From assembly GCA_002452265.1 (NCBI GenBank), contig DKEW01000055.1, positions 18,255 to 82,254 on the forward strand: 64,000 bases of DNA, in the 5' to 3' direction. Shown here piece by piece: positions 39,401 to 47,933 of this stretch (the stretch's first letter is position 1; every line of letters starts with the position of its first letter). Source of the stretch: Pelobacter sp. UBA6812 (GTDB lineage Bacteria; Desulfobacterota; Desulfuromonadia; Desulfuromonadales; Syntrophotaleaceae). Made by a program: the position numbers and the translations under genes. A model generated the notes under the pieces. The model was not told where the DNA came from. It made no database searches and saw only the letters and a program-made list of their open reading frames with translations.

Positions 39401-42255
39401 GTACCGATGGCGATGAGGTCGACAAAGCGTTCGGCGTCCTTGTTGATGTAGTCCAGCTTGCTGTCGCTTTTGGTGCCGACCAGCGTCTTCAGGGGGGAGA
39501 GCAGCAGGCTGTTGCGGGCTGTGACGCTGCGTCCGCCGCCGGGCTCGAAGCCCTCGGTGGTCAGGGTCAGCAGGTAGGTTCCTGCGGTAAAGCGCTCCAA
39601 CGGAAGGGTGAATTCGGCCTGACCCTGCGCATCGGTGGTACGGGCTTCCAGTTCCTCGTTGATCTGCAGCGGCTGTTTGTCCGGGTCGTACCAGGGATCG
39701 GCAAAGGTGAAATCCTTAAATTCCTTGAAGCTGAAACGTGCGCTGCGTACGTTCATGAAGGCGGTCACCTTGCGTCTCTGCGCCGGCGTGCCGAACAGGT
39801 TGCGCAGATCCACTCTGGCGGTGAGCGCTGTGGCGGTGCTCCAGCCCCGCTCCTTGATGCCGAGCAGGGTGCTCTGAATCTTCAGCGTGTCGGGTTGAAA
39901 CTCTTCGACGCGGAAATCGGCTGATCCGACCATGCGGCCCCGGTACTTGTTGTCACGCACCAGGTAGAGGGCTGCCTGGTAGGTGCCGGTCTCCGAGGCG
40001 GCTTGCGTTGCGTAGGGGTAATCGAAGAATCCCTTGGTCGGCAGGTTTAGGCGTTTGTTGGCGATCTCGGCACCGCGCGGACTTCGGATAGCGATTTCCA
40101 GAGGGATACCTTCGATATTGTTGAGCAGTTGTGACTTTACGATACAGCCGATACTCACCTGTTCCCCCGGACGGTAGAGGCCGCGGTCGCTGAACATGAA
40201 GGCTCCGAGGCTCTCGCCGTTGGCTTGCCGGTCGCGGATTCCGCCGATTTCGAAGCGGGAAAAGTTCAGTTGCCGGGCAGGGCGCTCAAAGGGGATGAAA
40301 GCCATGTCGACGGCAGTGTTGACCACATAGACGGTCGGCTCTTGTTCGTTTTCGAATCCCTTGGTACTGGGGAATCGGGCATGGCCTTCGCTGTCGGTGG
40401 TGCGGGTCAGCAAGGGCAGACCGTTGCGTCCCTGCAGGGTAACCTTTGCGCCGGCTACCGGGAGGCCGTTGCTGAAAGACTGGACGAAGACATCATGGCT
40501 CTGGTCGGCATTATCCTTGACCAGCAGGCCCAGATCGGTCACCAGGATCAGGCGTTTGTCGCTGATCCAGCCCATTTTACGTTTGTTGGTTTTATCCCAG
40601 CCGCAAATCTCCACGAAGAACAGGCCGCAGCGGTCATTGCCCGAAGGCAGATGAGCGCTGAGGTCGACCGAAGCGTAATTGGCCTGCTGCGGAGGTAGCG
40701 GTTTCAGGTCGATGACCTGTTGGGCATATTCGACGATGTTGTCCTGATCGAAACGGTAGTTGGCAAAGGACGGATCGCTCAGGTCGCCGCGGGTCTGGCT
40801 GATCAGGTGCTGCAACTGGCCCGGCAGCAGCTTGCCGATGCGTACCTGGAAGGCTTCCAGACCACGGGCCATGAGGCCAAGCTGGTGGGCGCCGGCCAGG
40901 GAAAGCAGTGCGCCATCGGCGGCGATAGTGATCTCCTTGGGGTAGTCTGGTGCCGTTACCAGGGTGTCGTAGAAGGAGGCATGGACGAATCCTCCCAGGG
41001 AGGTCAGCCCCGGTTTCAGACGCAGGTAAAGGGTGCGTCCCGGCGGAGCATCAAGAGGCAGATGATATTCTCTGGCAAAACCATGCTCCGTCTCGAGGGG
41101 TACCAGGGCCAAGGGCGTGGCCTTGGCCAGCACCGCGTCGGTGACCTCCCGGGGGCTTTGCCAGTAACGATTGTTGCGCTGAGGGTTGCGCGGTGGCAGC
41201 AGCCAGGCCTGCAGTTTATCCTTCAGTTCGGTCTCGGCGATGTCGTCGGTGAACCTGAGGGTGAGGACCTGCTGCGGTTCATTTTCAGGGGTGCGGACGA
41301 TATCGGTCGTGGCGCTTTTGACCTTCAAAAAGCTGAGCCGGTCGGGGATCAATAACTGCCTGGAGAGCCGCTGATCCGATGGCGAACCGCCGGTAGCCGG
41401 GGCGATGCCGGCTTTGAGGTCCAGTGTCAGGTAGTTGCTGTGCTCCGGCAGTTGCAGCGGTACGCTGTGGACATAGGCTTCGCGCTGGTTCTTGTCGTAG
41501 GTGAGGGTAAAGCCGACCGGTTCCGGGCGGGTTTTGCTTTTCTCATCGGAGGGGCGCATGGTCAGGGTCAGGTGTTTTTTCAGACTTTGGGTGTCTACCG
41601 GATGGGAAAACCGCAGGGTGGCGACAGCTTGGCGAACTTTGCGATTTCGGGGATCCTGATAAAATTCCAGTTTGTCGAGATCGACGCTGAAAGTTGGTGT
41701 GTGAAATTCGTACTTCAGAGTTGTGAAACGGGCCTCCGGAGAGAACAGTTGTTTGTCGAAGCGCAACCGGTAGCGGATGCCGGCTTGCCATTCCCGATCG
41801 GGGGCAAACACCAGGGTGTTGTCCCCCTCCCAACTCCACGAACCGCTCATGGCCGGCTCGAGGCGTATGCCGCTTTCGACGCGCTGGTCCACTAGGTCGA
41901 GACGCGCTACCGATGGCGGTGCGTCGGGGAGTTCCTGTTCCGGTTGCAGGCGCTTGGTATCGTAGGTAAATGTGACGCGCAGGACGTTGGGCTGCGGAGT
42001 TTCATCGTTTGGGGTAATTCCCGGAGCCTCGATGTCAGCCGTCAGTAGCAGGGGTTTGGGCAGGCATCGGTAGTATCTGTAGCCCGCCAAGATGGTGAAT
42101 ATCAGCAATGCCAGTAGAACCAGTCCGCCCCAGAACCGGCCGGGTCGCTGTTTGCGCGTGCGCTCTAAGGCTAAAGCCCAAGGTGGGGGCGTCCAGCAAA
42201 ATGAGCCAGCAAGCTTGCTTGCACAACGACCGGCTACGCGGAAAAGTCCCTTCAT
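36466..42255 (-). CDS. Bacterial alpha-2-macroglobulin (YfhM-like)
   Basis: A giant envelope protein of about 1,929 aa that traps proteases. An N-terminal membrane anchor (FWGGLVLLALLIFTILAGY, about residues 42-60) replaces the usual lipobox. MG/BMG domains follow, with a bait region in the middle. The thioester motif GCTEQ within FPHGCTEQVVSQVFPL is intact, and an alpha-alpha toroid thioester domain follows. ATG 42255 is favoured over ATG 42264 because of GGAG just upstream. It probably forms a functional unit with pbpC 217 bases downstream. Confidence 0.93.
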   Translation of the reverse strand: MKGLFRVAGRCASKLAGSFCWTPPPWALALERTRKQRPGRFWGGLVLLALLIFTILAGYRYYRCLPKPLLLTADIEAPGITPNDETPQPNVLRVTFTYDTKRLQPEQELPDAPPSVARLDLVDQRVESGIRLEPAMSGSWSWEGDNTLVFAPDREWQAGIRYRLRFDKQLFSPEARFTTLKYEFHTPTFSVDLDKLEFYQDPRNRKVRQAVATLRFSHPVDTQSLKKHLTLTMRPSDEKSKTRPEPVGFTLTYDKNQREAYVHSVPLQLPEHSNYLTLDLKAGIAPATGGSPSDQRLSRQLLIPDRLSFLKVKSATTDIVRTPENEPQQVLTLRFTDDIAETELKDKLQAWLLPPRNPQRNNRYWQSPREVTDAVLAKATPLALVPLETEHGFAREYHLPLDAPPGRTLYLRLKPGLTSLGGFVHASFYDTLVTAPDYPKEITIAADGALLSLAGAHQLGLMARGLEAFQVRIGKLLPGQLQHLISQTRGDLSDPSFANYRFDQDNIVEYAQQVIDLKPLPPQQANYASVDLSAHLPSGNDRCGLFFVEICGWDKTNKRKMGWISDKRLILVTDLGLLVKDNADQSHDVFVQSFSNGLPVAGAKVTLQGRNGLPLLTRTTDSEGHARFPSTKGFENEQEPTVYVVNTAVDMAFIPFERPARQLNFSRFEIGGIRDRQANGESLGAFMFSDRGLYRPGEQVSIGCIVKSQLLNNIEGIPLEIAIRSPRGAEIANKRLNLPTKGFFDYPYATQAASETGTYQAALYLVRDNKYRGRMVGSADFRVEEFQPDTLKIQSTLLGIKERGWSTATALTARVDLRNLFGTPAQRRKVTAFMNVRSARFSFKEFKDFTFADPWYDPDKQPLQINEELEARTTDAQGQAEFTLPLERFTAGTYLLTLTTEGFEPGGGRSVTARNSLLLSPLKTLVGTKSDSKLDYINKDAERFVDLIAIGTDLKPRALKKLRARLTEIRTISTLVQQQDGTYAYQSVEKEQELQSEDFAIPATGIHHRLPTTRPGTYVWEILDPQDLKLARVRFSVVGHGNLLGQLEKNAEVDLKLNRLDYKAGDTIEMNITAPYTGSGLITIESDRVHAWKWFATDTTSSMQTITIPKNLEGNAYVNVAFVRAADSREIFTSPLSYAVAPFTIDRGKRTLDVQLEVAPKVRPGDTMEIAYSASKASRIVVFAVNEGILQVANYKTPQPLDHFLRKRALQVDTLQMLDLILPEFELIRQLSASGGGMADESMRKALAANLNPFARALDKPAVFWSGIVDADGQQRTVSFTVPDTFSGTLRVMAVAVAEEAIGVAENSSLVRGPFVITPSLLTQAAPGDSFRASASISNILEGSGKDAPLTVRLEASPQLKIVGDKEQRLTLGEGSEKTVHFQLKATDKLGAAQVRFIVTSGKEQATRRATLSIRPALPYASTLTSGYTNSGKAQLEVPRRLYADLAEQQVAASSSPLVLIDGLSAYLEHFPHGCTEQVVSQVFPLVGLMSHPAFAPHSSDNRQRFATLIARLRERQLANGGFCFWPGGSEVAEFPSVYVMHFLLEVRELGYAVPDDLMTRGKDYLRNYVGQTPTHLEQARVRAYAIYLLTRMGEVTTNHLVSLQTWLDKNQPKTWRQDLAAAYMAAAYSLLKKQDDAADMISRYRLGAKGNDKDGVFHSPLTRDAQFVYLLARHFPKQAAKLDGEELLRFVEPVFRGRYNTISAAYTILALGAYGQLQNAPLRDESIRFTAVDGQGNQQALTVEYKPMPQAAFGTGTVKVLAAADNALFHLLSQSGFNRELPKTPVRDKLEITREYLDRDGKPVTQLQQGQEITVRLRIRALGEPVSNVAVIDLLPGGFEVLRDSVPRTAVGWRADYVDVREDRVVFYGRFDTSARELNYRAKVTNAGQFVIPPPWAEAMYDRAVRASGVSGQISVAPSESGRPAGSE

Positions 42256-42264
42256 ATTCTCCAT

Positions 42265-42826
42265 CCTTTTGTGAACGCGGGATTTCTATACAGAGATGCC
42301 ACTCAGCGTTTTCTTTTTAAAAAATACTGTATTTTTAAACCATCAATTGTTTTTCATAATTGCTGACAAATATATCATGGGAACTTATCACTTAACAGGA
42401 ACATTGTCGAAATATGAAATATGAAAACAATCAAATGTAAGCCGAAAAAATGTCAATCCGATGACTATTAAAAAGGTTAACTAAGCCATAAATAAAGGGA
42501 TTTTTTTATTTACATTATTGGTCGTGATTAGTATAGTCCCGCCCATAATGTATAACTAATTATCGTATACATATTCTTTTTGGCTAATTCTGCTGTATAC
42601 GAAATGGTTCGATGGTTTTTATTCTCAGGTAACAACCTTTTGTTTGATCGAATGGAACTGGTGGCTAATAAATTTGGGCAGCATGATATTCAGCTTATAA
42701 TCATAACAGGATCGATCTCCTCTTTTTTTGACACCTCATTATTGTTTGTGATTTTTTTTTGGGGGAAACCCGTTCCCATACAGGTTGTCGATGGCAAAAA
42801 ATACATAAGTTGCTCTGGAGGTAAGT
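42265..42826. other. AT-rich intergenic region, A2M/MCP
   Basis: This 562-base divergent region is much more AT-rich than its surroundings and should carry promoters for both the A2M gene and the chemoreceptor. A short frame at 42580-42948 overlaps the MCP start and looks spurious. Palindromic GTATAC sites occur near 42567 and 42594. I see no tRNA or riboswitch in it. Confidence 0.5.
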
Positions 42827-44836
42827 ATGAAATGGAATTTGCGAGGGAAAATTTTATTTCCGACCATTCTTGTCGTTCTGGTCGGGCTGGCGCTGTCCGG
42901 GTTTCTCAATTACCGTTCTTCCAAGGCTGCCTTGGAAACCACGATTAAAGGGCAGTTGACCGAAATGACCCGTAATTTGGCCGGTCAGTTCGAGGGCTGG
43001 ATAGACGGCTTGAGCAAGGATATTGAAATTTGCTCCCAGCGTGATGTCATTCGCAAGGCACTGCATGCTGATAGCGAGGAACAGCGTCTGGCAGCTTCGA
43101 TGGCGGCTGGTGCTGCACTCGAAACGATGTTCAAGGAGTATGGGGGGTACGAGGGATTTCACGTTGCCGGCATGGATGGCTTAGTGGTCGCATCCTCCGA
43201 TCCGGCTGCCGTCGGCAAAGTCGATATCAGCCAACGAGATTATTTCCGCGCGAGTCTTACCGGCAAGACCGTCGTATCCGAGGTGTTGCGCAGCAAGGTG
43301 ACCAACAATCCTATCTTCGTTATCGCGGTACCGGTGTATGACGGCACTGAGATTACCGGTGTGGTTATCGGCGTGCTGGATCTGCTTCAATTTACCGAGA
43401 AATATATCAGTCCCATTAAGGTCGGCGAACGTGGTTACGTTTATCTGCTGGATAACCAAGGCCGCTTTATCGCTCATCCCAATAAAGACAATATTCTCGA
43501 TGTGAATGTGTCCGGCTACGATTGGGGCCAGGAGGTGCTGCGCCAAAAGAAAGGCTTTACCCTTTACCAATGGGAAGGTATCGACAAACTGCTGGCTTAT
43601 GACCAGGTCCCTTCTACCGGATGGATCGTGGCGGCCTGTGCCGAAAACCACGATGTGTTTTCCGCGGTGGATGGCATCCGCAACCAGAGCATTTTCGTCG
43701 CTTTAATCCTGCTGGCGGTGTTGGTCGGGGTCGTTTTCCTTGTCGTGCGCCCCATTGTCAACGATGTGCGACTTGGCGTCCGGTTTGCCGAAACCATCAG
43801 CCTGGGGGATCTGTCGGAAAGATTGCAACTTGCGCGGCATGATGAAATCGGTCAATTGGGGCAAGCCCTTGATGGTATGGCTGACAGTCTCCAGGCCAAA
43901 GCCAGGATTGCCGACCAGATCGCACAGGGCAACCTGGCTGTCGAAGTGCAACTGGCTTCGGAAAATGATCAACTGGGCCATGCCCTGCAAGGGATGACTG
44001 CAAATCTCAATGAGGTACTTACCCAGGTCAGCGCAGCCGGAGAGCACATTGCCAGCTGCGCTCTCCAGGTCGCGGATTCAAGTCAATCCTTGTCGCAGAG
44101 TGCTACCGAGGCTGCTGCCTCCATGGAGGAGATAACCGCATCCATGACCGAGATGGCTTCTCAGACGGGTCTTAACGCTGAAAACGCCGAGCAGGCCAAT
44201 AAATTGTCCAATAATGCTCGTAGCGGCGCGACCCAGGGTGCTGAATTAATGGAAAAAATGCTCGCGGCCATCTGGGACATCAACGCATCGAGTGAAGATA
44301 TCTCCAAGATTATCAAGGTCATCGACGAGATTGCCTTTCAGACCAACCTGCTGGCTCTTAACGCCGCCGTGGAGGCCGCCCGTGCCGGTCAGCACGGCAA
44401 GGGTTTTGCGGTGGTGGCCGAGGAGGTGCGCACCCTGGCGGCGCGCAGTGCCAAGGCCGCCAAGGAAACGGCTGAACTCATCGAGAATTCGGTGGCCAAG
44501 ACCCGTAACGGAACGGAATTGGCCGACAAGACAGCCGTTGCCTTACAGACTATCGTCGATGGTGCAACCAAGGTTTCCGATCTTGTCGCAGAAATCTCCA
44601 TGGCATCCAACGAACAGGCCCAGGGTTTTGGCCAGGTTAATCTGGGGTTGAATCAGATCGATGGCGTAACCCAGCAAAACACCGCCAATGCAGAGGAAAG
44701 TGCTGCGGCTGCACAGGAGCTTACCGGTCAGGCTGAACGCCTGCAGCAGATGTTGGCGCGTTTCACCCTGAAAGGTCAGTCGCGGGATAACCGTGCGTCG
44801 GGCAGCGCCGAGATTCTGGCTTTGCCATCGGTATGA
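42827..44836 (+). CDS. Methyl-accepting chemotaxis protein with dCache sensor
   Basis: A 669-aa chemoreceptor. Membrane helix 1 is at about residues 9-27. A periplasmic dCache-type ligand domain (about 35-285) includes DISQRDYFRASLTGK and GYVYLLDNQGRFIAHP. Helix 2 (SIFVALILLAVLVGVVFLVV, about 290-309) is followed by a HAMP domain and the signalling hairpin with the invariant tip DEIAFQTNLLALNAAVEAARAG (about 500-521). The ligand is unknown, perhaps an organic acid or amino acid. GGAGG is well placed upstream. The convergent cheW-like gene downstream may encode its coupling protein. Confidence 0.95.
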   Translation: MKWNLRGKILFPTILVVLVGLALSGFLNYRSSKAALETTIKGQLTEMTRNLAGQFEGWIDGLSKDIEICSQRDVIRKALHADSEEQRLAASMAAGAALETMFKEYGGYEGFHVAGMDGLVVASSDPAAVGKVDISQRDYFRASLTGKTVVSEVLRSKVTNNPIFVIAVPVYDGTEITGVVIGVLDLLQFTEKYISPIKVGERGYVYLLDNQGRFIAHPNKDNILDVNVSGYDWGQEVLRQKKGFTLYQWEGIDKLLAYDQVPSTGWIVAACAENHDVFSAVDGIRNQSIFVALILLAVLVGVVFLVVRPIVNDVRLGVRFAETISLGDLSERLQLARHDEIGQLGQALDGMADSLQAKARIADQIAQGNLAVEVQLASENDQLGHALQGMTANLNEVLTQVSAAGEHIASCALQVADSSQSLSQSATEAAASMEEITASMTEMASQTGLNAENAEQANKLSNNARSGATQGAELMEKMLAAIWDINASSEDISKIIKVIDEIAFQTNLLALNAAVEAARAGQHGKGFAVVAEEVRTLAARSAKAAKETAELIENSVAKTRNGTELADKTAVALQTIVDGATKVSDLVAEISMASNEQAQGFGQVNLGLNQIDGVTQQNTANAEESAAAAQELTGQAERLQQMLARFTLKGQSRDNRASGSAEILALPSV

Positions 44837-44855
44837 TGCCGGAATACATTGAATG

Positions 44856-44902
44856 AAAAAAGCCGTCCACTTTGCCATGCAGGCAGAGGTGGACGGCTTT
44901 TT
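44856..44902. terminator. Terminator between MCP and cheW
   Basis: The stem AAAAAAGCCGTCCAC/GTGGACGGCTTTTT is A/T flanked on both sides, so it can serve the + strand MCP transcript and the - strand cheW transcript. Confidence 0.85.
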
Positions 44903-44960
44903 AGTTATGTGACGAGACCGGTGGCATGGTGCTAAACACACTTGCCTCTGTGATGGAGAC

Positions 44961-45467
44961 TCAGTGGCTCATGAATCTTTCGACATGTAAGAGAACCTTG
45001 ACCGAATCGCCGGTCTTGCCGATGCCCATGATATAGCTCGGCGTTCCTCCCATGTCACCTGAATGAGCTGCTTCGATTTGATCCTGAGCGATGTTGGCAA
45101 CCTCGTTGACCTGATCAACAATCATGCCTGTGGACTGGTTGTTAACATGGATGACCACGATGCACGTACGCTCATCGTAGGCGCGCTCTGATAGCCCGAA
45201 CCGGGCACGGACGTCGACCACCGGGATGATGCGGCCCCGCAGATTGATAACTCCCTTGATGAAATGCGGCATGTCGGGAACTTTGGTGATTTTTTGTACC
45301 CCGATGATTTCCGTGACGAATTCGATGCCCATGCCGTACTCTTCGTCTCCGATCCAAAAAGTAAGGAACTTGTCCTTCATGGTATCTTCGGAATCCAACA
45401 TATCTGCACTGTCACCAGCCTTGGGAAGGGTCAGCGATTTCTGTGTCGAGTTTTGCGTGGCTTCCAT
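44961..45467 (-). CDS. cheW: CheW chemotaxis coupling protein
   Basis: A 168-aa protein. After a 30-residue polar N-terminal extension comes the CheW fold: FLTFWIGDEEYGMGIEFVTEIIG, KVPDMPHFIKGVINLRGRIIPVVDVRARFG, IVVIHVNNQSTGMIVDQVNEV. It links chemoreceptors to CheA. AGAGGAGAGG directly upstream is a strong ribosome site. The 5' leader holds a c-di-GMP-I riboswitch and an intrinsic terminator, so expression should respond to c-di-GMP. Confidence 0.95.
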   Translation of the reverse strand: MEATQNSTQKSLTLPKAGDSADMLDSEDTMKDKFLTFWIGDEEYGMGIEFVTEIIGVQKITKVPDMPHFIKGVINLRGRIIPVVDVRARFGLSERAYDERTCIVVIHVNNQSTGMIVDQVNEVANIAQDQIEAAHSGDMGGTPSYIMGIGKTGDSVKVLLHVERFMSH

Positions 45468-45507
45468 TTTCCTCTCCTCTGTAAAGTGTCTTCATGGGCG
45501 GCTCAAA

Positions 45508-45541
45508 ATAAAAAATCCACCTTCGTCGAACCGAAGGTGGA
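45508..45541 (-). terminator. Intrinsic terminator of the riboswitch expression platform
   Basis: On the - strand a 10-bp stem TCCACCTTCG/CGAAGGTGGA is followed by TTTTTTATTTT. It lies between the c-di-GMP aptamer and cheW and is positioned to be the regulated terminator. Confidence 0.85.
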
Positions 45542-45589
45542 CTGTGACATAAGCCTGGCAGAAGAGAGGCTTGCTGCCTGAGAGTCGCT

Positions 45590-45672
45590 GATTTCTTCGG
45601 TAACCTGGCGGCCCGGTCAACCCGGGTCCATGGCTTTGCGTCCCCGGGTTACCCCGAGTTTGCTTTTGTCGG
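45590..45672 (-). promoter_or_regulatory. Cyclic di-GMP-I (GEMM) riboswitch upstream of cheW
   Basis: Read on the - strand, the sequence has AGCAAAC, then a short GNRA-capped P2 hairpin (CTCGGG-GTAA-CCCGGG), then GGACGCAAAGCCA, the invariant ligand-binding core of GEMM-I, then the P3 hairpin (ACCCGGGTTGACCGGG) and closing GCCAGGTTACCGAAG, which matches the tetraloop-receptor/P1 end of Vc2-type aptamers. The aptamer lies about 130 bases before the cheW start, with a terminator between. Whether ligand turns cheW on or off cannot be decided by eye. Confidence 0.9.
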
Positions 45673-45820
45673 AAACATTATGTGAGTTATTTGGTACGGT
45701 TTCCTTTGTGCCACAAATAAATGGTCAGGTCAACAAGCAAAGAATTTGGGGCGCGGTTCCGTAGGGTATTGCGAGGGATTAAGAAGTACCTGCGATCGTT
45801 CTAATTGTACCCTTAAATTA

Positions 45821-45856
45821 AAAAGCAGGGTCAGATTACTCCGACCCTGCTTTTTT
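45821..45856. terminator. Bidirectional terminator downstream of ompA-like gene
   Basis: AAAAGCAGGGTC (45821-45832) pairs with GACCCTGC plus TTTTTT (45843-45856). The A/T flanks allow use from both sides. It lies 20 bases beyond the stop of the - strand OmpA-like gene. Confidence 0.85.
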
Positions 45857-45875
45857 GATTTATTCCAGAATTGGT

Positions 45876-47048
45876 CTATTCAGGCAGAACCACGCAGCAC
45901 ACGAGCTCAACGCGACGGTTCTGGTAGCGACCCTCTTCCGTATCGTTGGTGGCGACAGGCTGGGTTTCTCCCATGCCCTTGGCCTTAAGCTTGGTAGCAT
46001 CCAGGCCGTAATTGGTGATCAGCGCCTGCCGGACGGCATTGGCGCGTCGCTGGGAGAGTTTCATGTTGTAGGCGTCTTTGCCCTTGCTGTCCGTATGGCC
46101 GGTCAGCACGATAAAGGGAACGTTGCTGTTGGCGCGGACAAAAGCCGCTGCCTTGTCGAGTTCACCTTTGAATTCCGGCTTGATAACAGCCTTGTCGAAA
46201 TCGAAATTGATATGCAGGGTGAGTTTAAGTTCGCAGCCCTTGTCATCAACCAGGGTGCCTTTGGGGGTACCGGGGCACTGGTCGAGGTAGTCGAAGACGC
46301 CATCGCCGTCGCTATCGAGGGGGCAGCCTTTGGCATCCACCGGCGCGCCCTTGGGGGTGTCGGGGCACTGGTCGAGGTAGTCGAAGACGCCGTCGCCGTC
46401 GCTATCGAGGGGGCAGCCTTTGGCATCCACCGGCGCACCTTTGGGAGTGTCGGGGCATTGGTCGAGATCGTCCGTTACGCCGTCGCCATCGGTATCCATG
46501 GGCGCTTTTTTAACCGGTTGCTCGGTGCCGGCAAACTGGAATTTGAAGCCGGCCGTATAAATGAAGTTGTTTTCCAGGTTGCTTTCGTTGAAGCCGATCA
46601 TGTGACGGACATCGGCGCGCAGGGCGACGTTTTCACCGAGGAAATAGAGCAGCCCGGCACCGTAGTTGGTCATGAATTCATCATCGCCGTCAAGGCTGTA
46701 ACCGCCGACTCCGGCAGCCAGGTAAGGGACCAGTTTGTTTTCCGGCATGAAGTGGTAGAGAGCATCCAGGCGATAGTTCCAGAAGTCGGCATCGTCGCCG
46801 CTACCTTCTTCATCGAGATTGGCTCCGGCGATCACCGCCTCAAGGCCCAGGGCCTGGGTGAAGTTATAGCCGAGGCCGAGACTGTAGGCGAGGCCGTTGC
46901 TGTCGACGGGCTGATCGCCTTCCATGGTGATGCCGCCGAGCATGGGCGACAGCGTCAATACGCCTGTTTTGAGTTCGGCTTGCGAGATGGCTGGCATCGC
47001 GCACAACGACAGCACCAGCGCGGCAACGAGAGATTTTGCGATGTTCAT
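45876..47048 (-). CDS. OmpA/OprF-like porin with calcium-type (TSP3) repeats
   Basis: A 390-aa outer-membrane protein. A signal peptide (cut after about residue 24, AISQA) precedes an 8-strand beta-barrel (about 25-195). Then come three DxDGDGVxDxLDQCP repeats with two Cys each (about 203-285), which bind calcium in related proteins. The C-terminal OmpA domain binds peptidoglycan (LTGHTDSKGKDAYNMKLSQRRANAVRQAL). Two of the repeats are encoded by near-identical 90-bp units. GGAGG supports the start at 47048. Confidence 0.93.
   Translation of the reverse strand: MNIAKSLVAALVLSLCAMPAISQAELKTGVLTLSPMLGGITMEGDQPVDSNGLAYSLGLGYNFTQALGLEAVIAGANLDEEGSGDDADFWNYRLDALYHFMPENKLVPYLAAGVGGYSLDGDDEFMTNYGAGLLYFLGENVALRADVRHMIGFNESNLENNFIYTAGFKFQFAGTEQPVKKAPMDTDGDGVTDDLDQCPDTPKGAPVDAKGCPLDSDGDGVFDYLDQCPDTPKGAPVDAKGCPLDSDGDGVFDYLDQCPGTPKGTLVDDKGCELKLTLHINFDFDKAVIKPEFKGELDKAAAFVRANSNVPFIVLTGHTDSKGKDAYNMKLSQRRANAVRQALITNYGLDATKLKAKGMGETQPVATNDTEEGRYQNRRVELVCCVVLPE
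46281..46460 (-). repeat. Two 90-bp tandem units inside the OmpA-like gene
   Basis: 46281-46370 and 46371-46460 differ at about 5 of 90 positions, and a more diverged partial unit follows on each side. Each unit encodes one 30-residue calcium-type repeat. The near identity points to recent duplication or gene conversion. Confidence 0.9.
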
Positions 47049-47284
47049 TCAATACCTCCATGTTTGAATTTCAAGGTTGGACATAAAACTTACCTGTACG
47101 GTAATATTTTGCGATAGTACCATCACGAGGCGTTGTCTTCAAGGGGGATAATTTTTCACGCCTCATTGTTTTCTGCTTAGTTGTCACCGTTTCGGCGTTT
47201 CTTTTGAGAATGAAATATTGAAATGTATTTATCCTACCAGCTTTTTGTCTTTCGTCCAGCGCGCCGCAATGCCTGGAATAAGTA

Positions 47285-47312
47285 AAGCCCCGGCAGAGGC
47301 TGCCGGGGCTTC
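47285..47312 (-). terminator. Hairpin downstream of lemA
   Basis: AGCCCCGGCAG/CTGCCGGGGCT is a perfect 11-bp stem. The T-tract on the - strand (TTTACTTATT) is modest. Confidence 0.6.
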
Positions 47313-47338
47313 AGATTCGCTGAGTAAAAAATCCAGGG

Positions 47339-47908
47339 TTACATGTGCTGAAAGTTGACTTCGACATCCTGCCGGTGGGCCGGGTCGATCTTCCACAGGG
47401 ACCGGCGCACGAAATTAAAGGCGCGCGCGATAAATATATCGGGGAACTGCTCTATGCGGATATTGTAGAGGTTGGTCGCATCGTTAAAGAATTCGCGGCG
47501 GTCGGCGATCTGGTCTTCTATTTCCGAGATGCGATTGCCGAGGTTACGAAATACGCTGTCAGCTTTGAGGTCCGGATAACGCTCAACCACCATGAACAGG
47601 GACTTCAGGGTGTCGCTCAGCATGTTCTGCGCTTCGAGTTTTTGTTGCGTTCCACGGGCGTTCTGCACCATGGAGCGGGCCTTGATAACCGCTTCAAGAG
47701 TCTTCTGTTCGTGCTGCATGTACCCTTCGCAGACTTTGATCAGCTTGGGTAACTCGTCAAAGCGCTGCTTAAGCAGGACATCGATATTGCTCCAGGCTCG
47801 GTCGATGTTGTTTCTCAGGCTCACCAGCCCATTATAGATAGTAATGATATAGCCGACAAAAATCGCCGCCACCAGGGCCAGCACCCCAAGAAAAATAATA
47901 AACGCCAT
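47339..47908 (-). CDS. lemA: LemA family protein
   Basis: A 189-aa protein with one N-terminal membrane helix (about residues 2-27) and the LemA helical bundle (YNGLVSLRNNIDRAWSNIDVLLKQRFDELPKLI, ERYPDLKADSVFRNL, EIEDQIADRREFFNDATNLYN, RIEQFPD). Function unknown. GGAGG upstream supports the start. It is 25 bases downstream of the GIDE-domain gene on the same strand; LemA and GIDE proteins are a recurring pair, suggesting a shared membrane role. Confidence 0.94.
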   Translation of the reverse strand: MAFIIFLGVLALVAAIFVGYIITIYNGLVSLRNNIDRAWSNIDVLLKQRFDELPKLIKVCEGYMQHEQKTLEAVIKARSMVQNARGTQQKLEAQNMLSDTLKSLFMVVERYPDLKADSVFRNLGNRISEIEDQIADRREFFNDATNLYNIRIEQFPDIFIARAFNFVRRSLWKIDPAHRQDVEVNFQHM

Positions 47909-47933
47909 TGTTTCCTCCTCGTCAGTAACCTTA

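Noticed and set aside
42580..42948. 122-aa frame upstream of the chemoreceptor.
   Set aside because: It overlaps the MCP start, has no ribosome site or family similarity and is rich in Phe/Ile as expected for AT-rich noncoding DNA.
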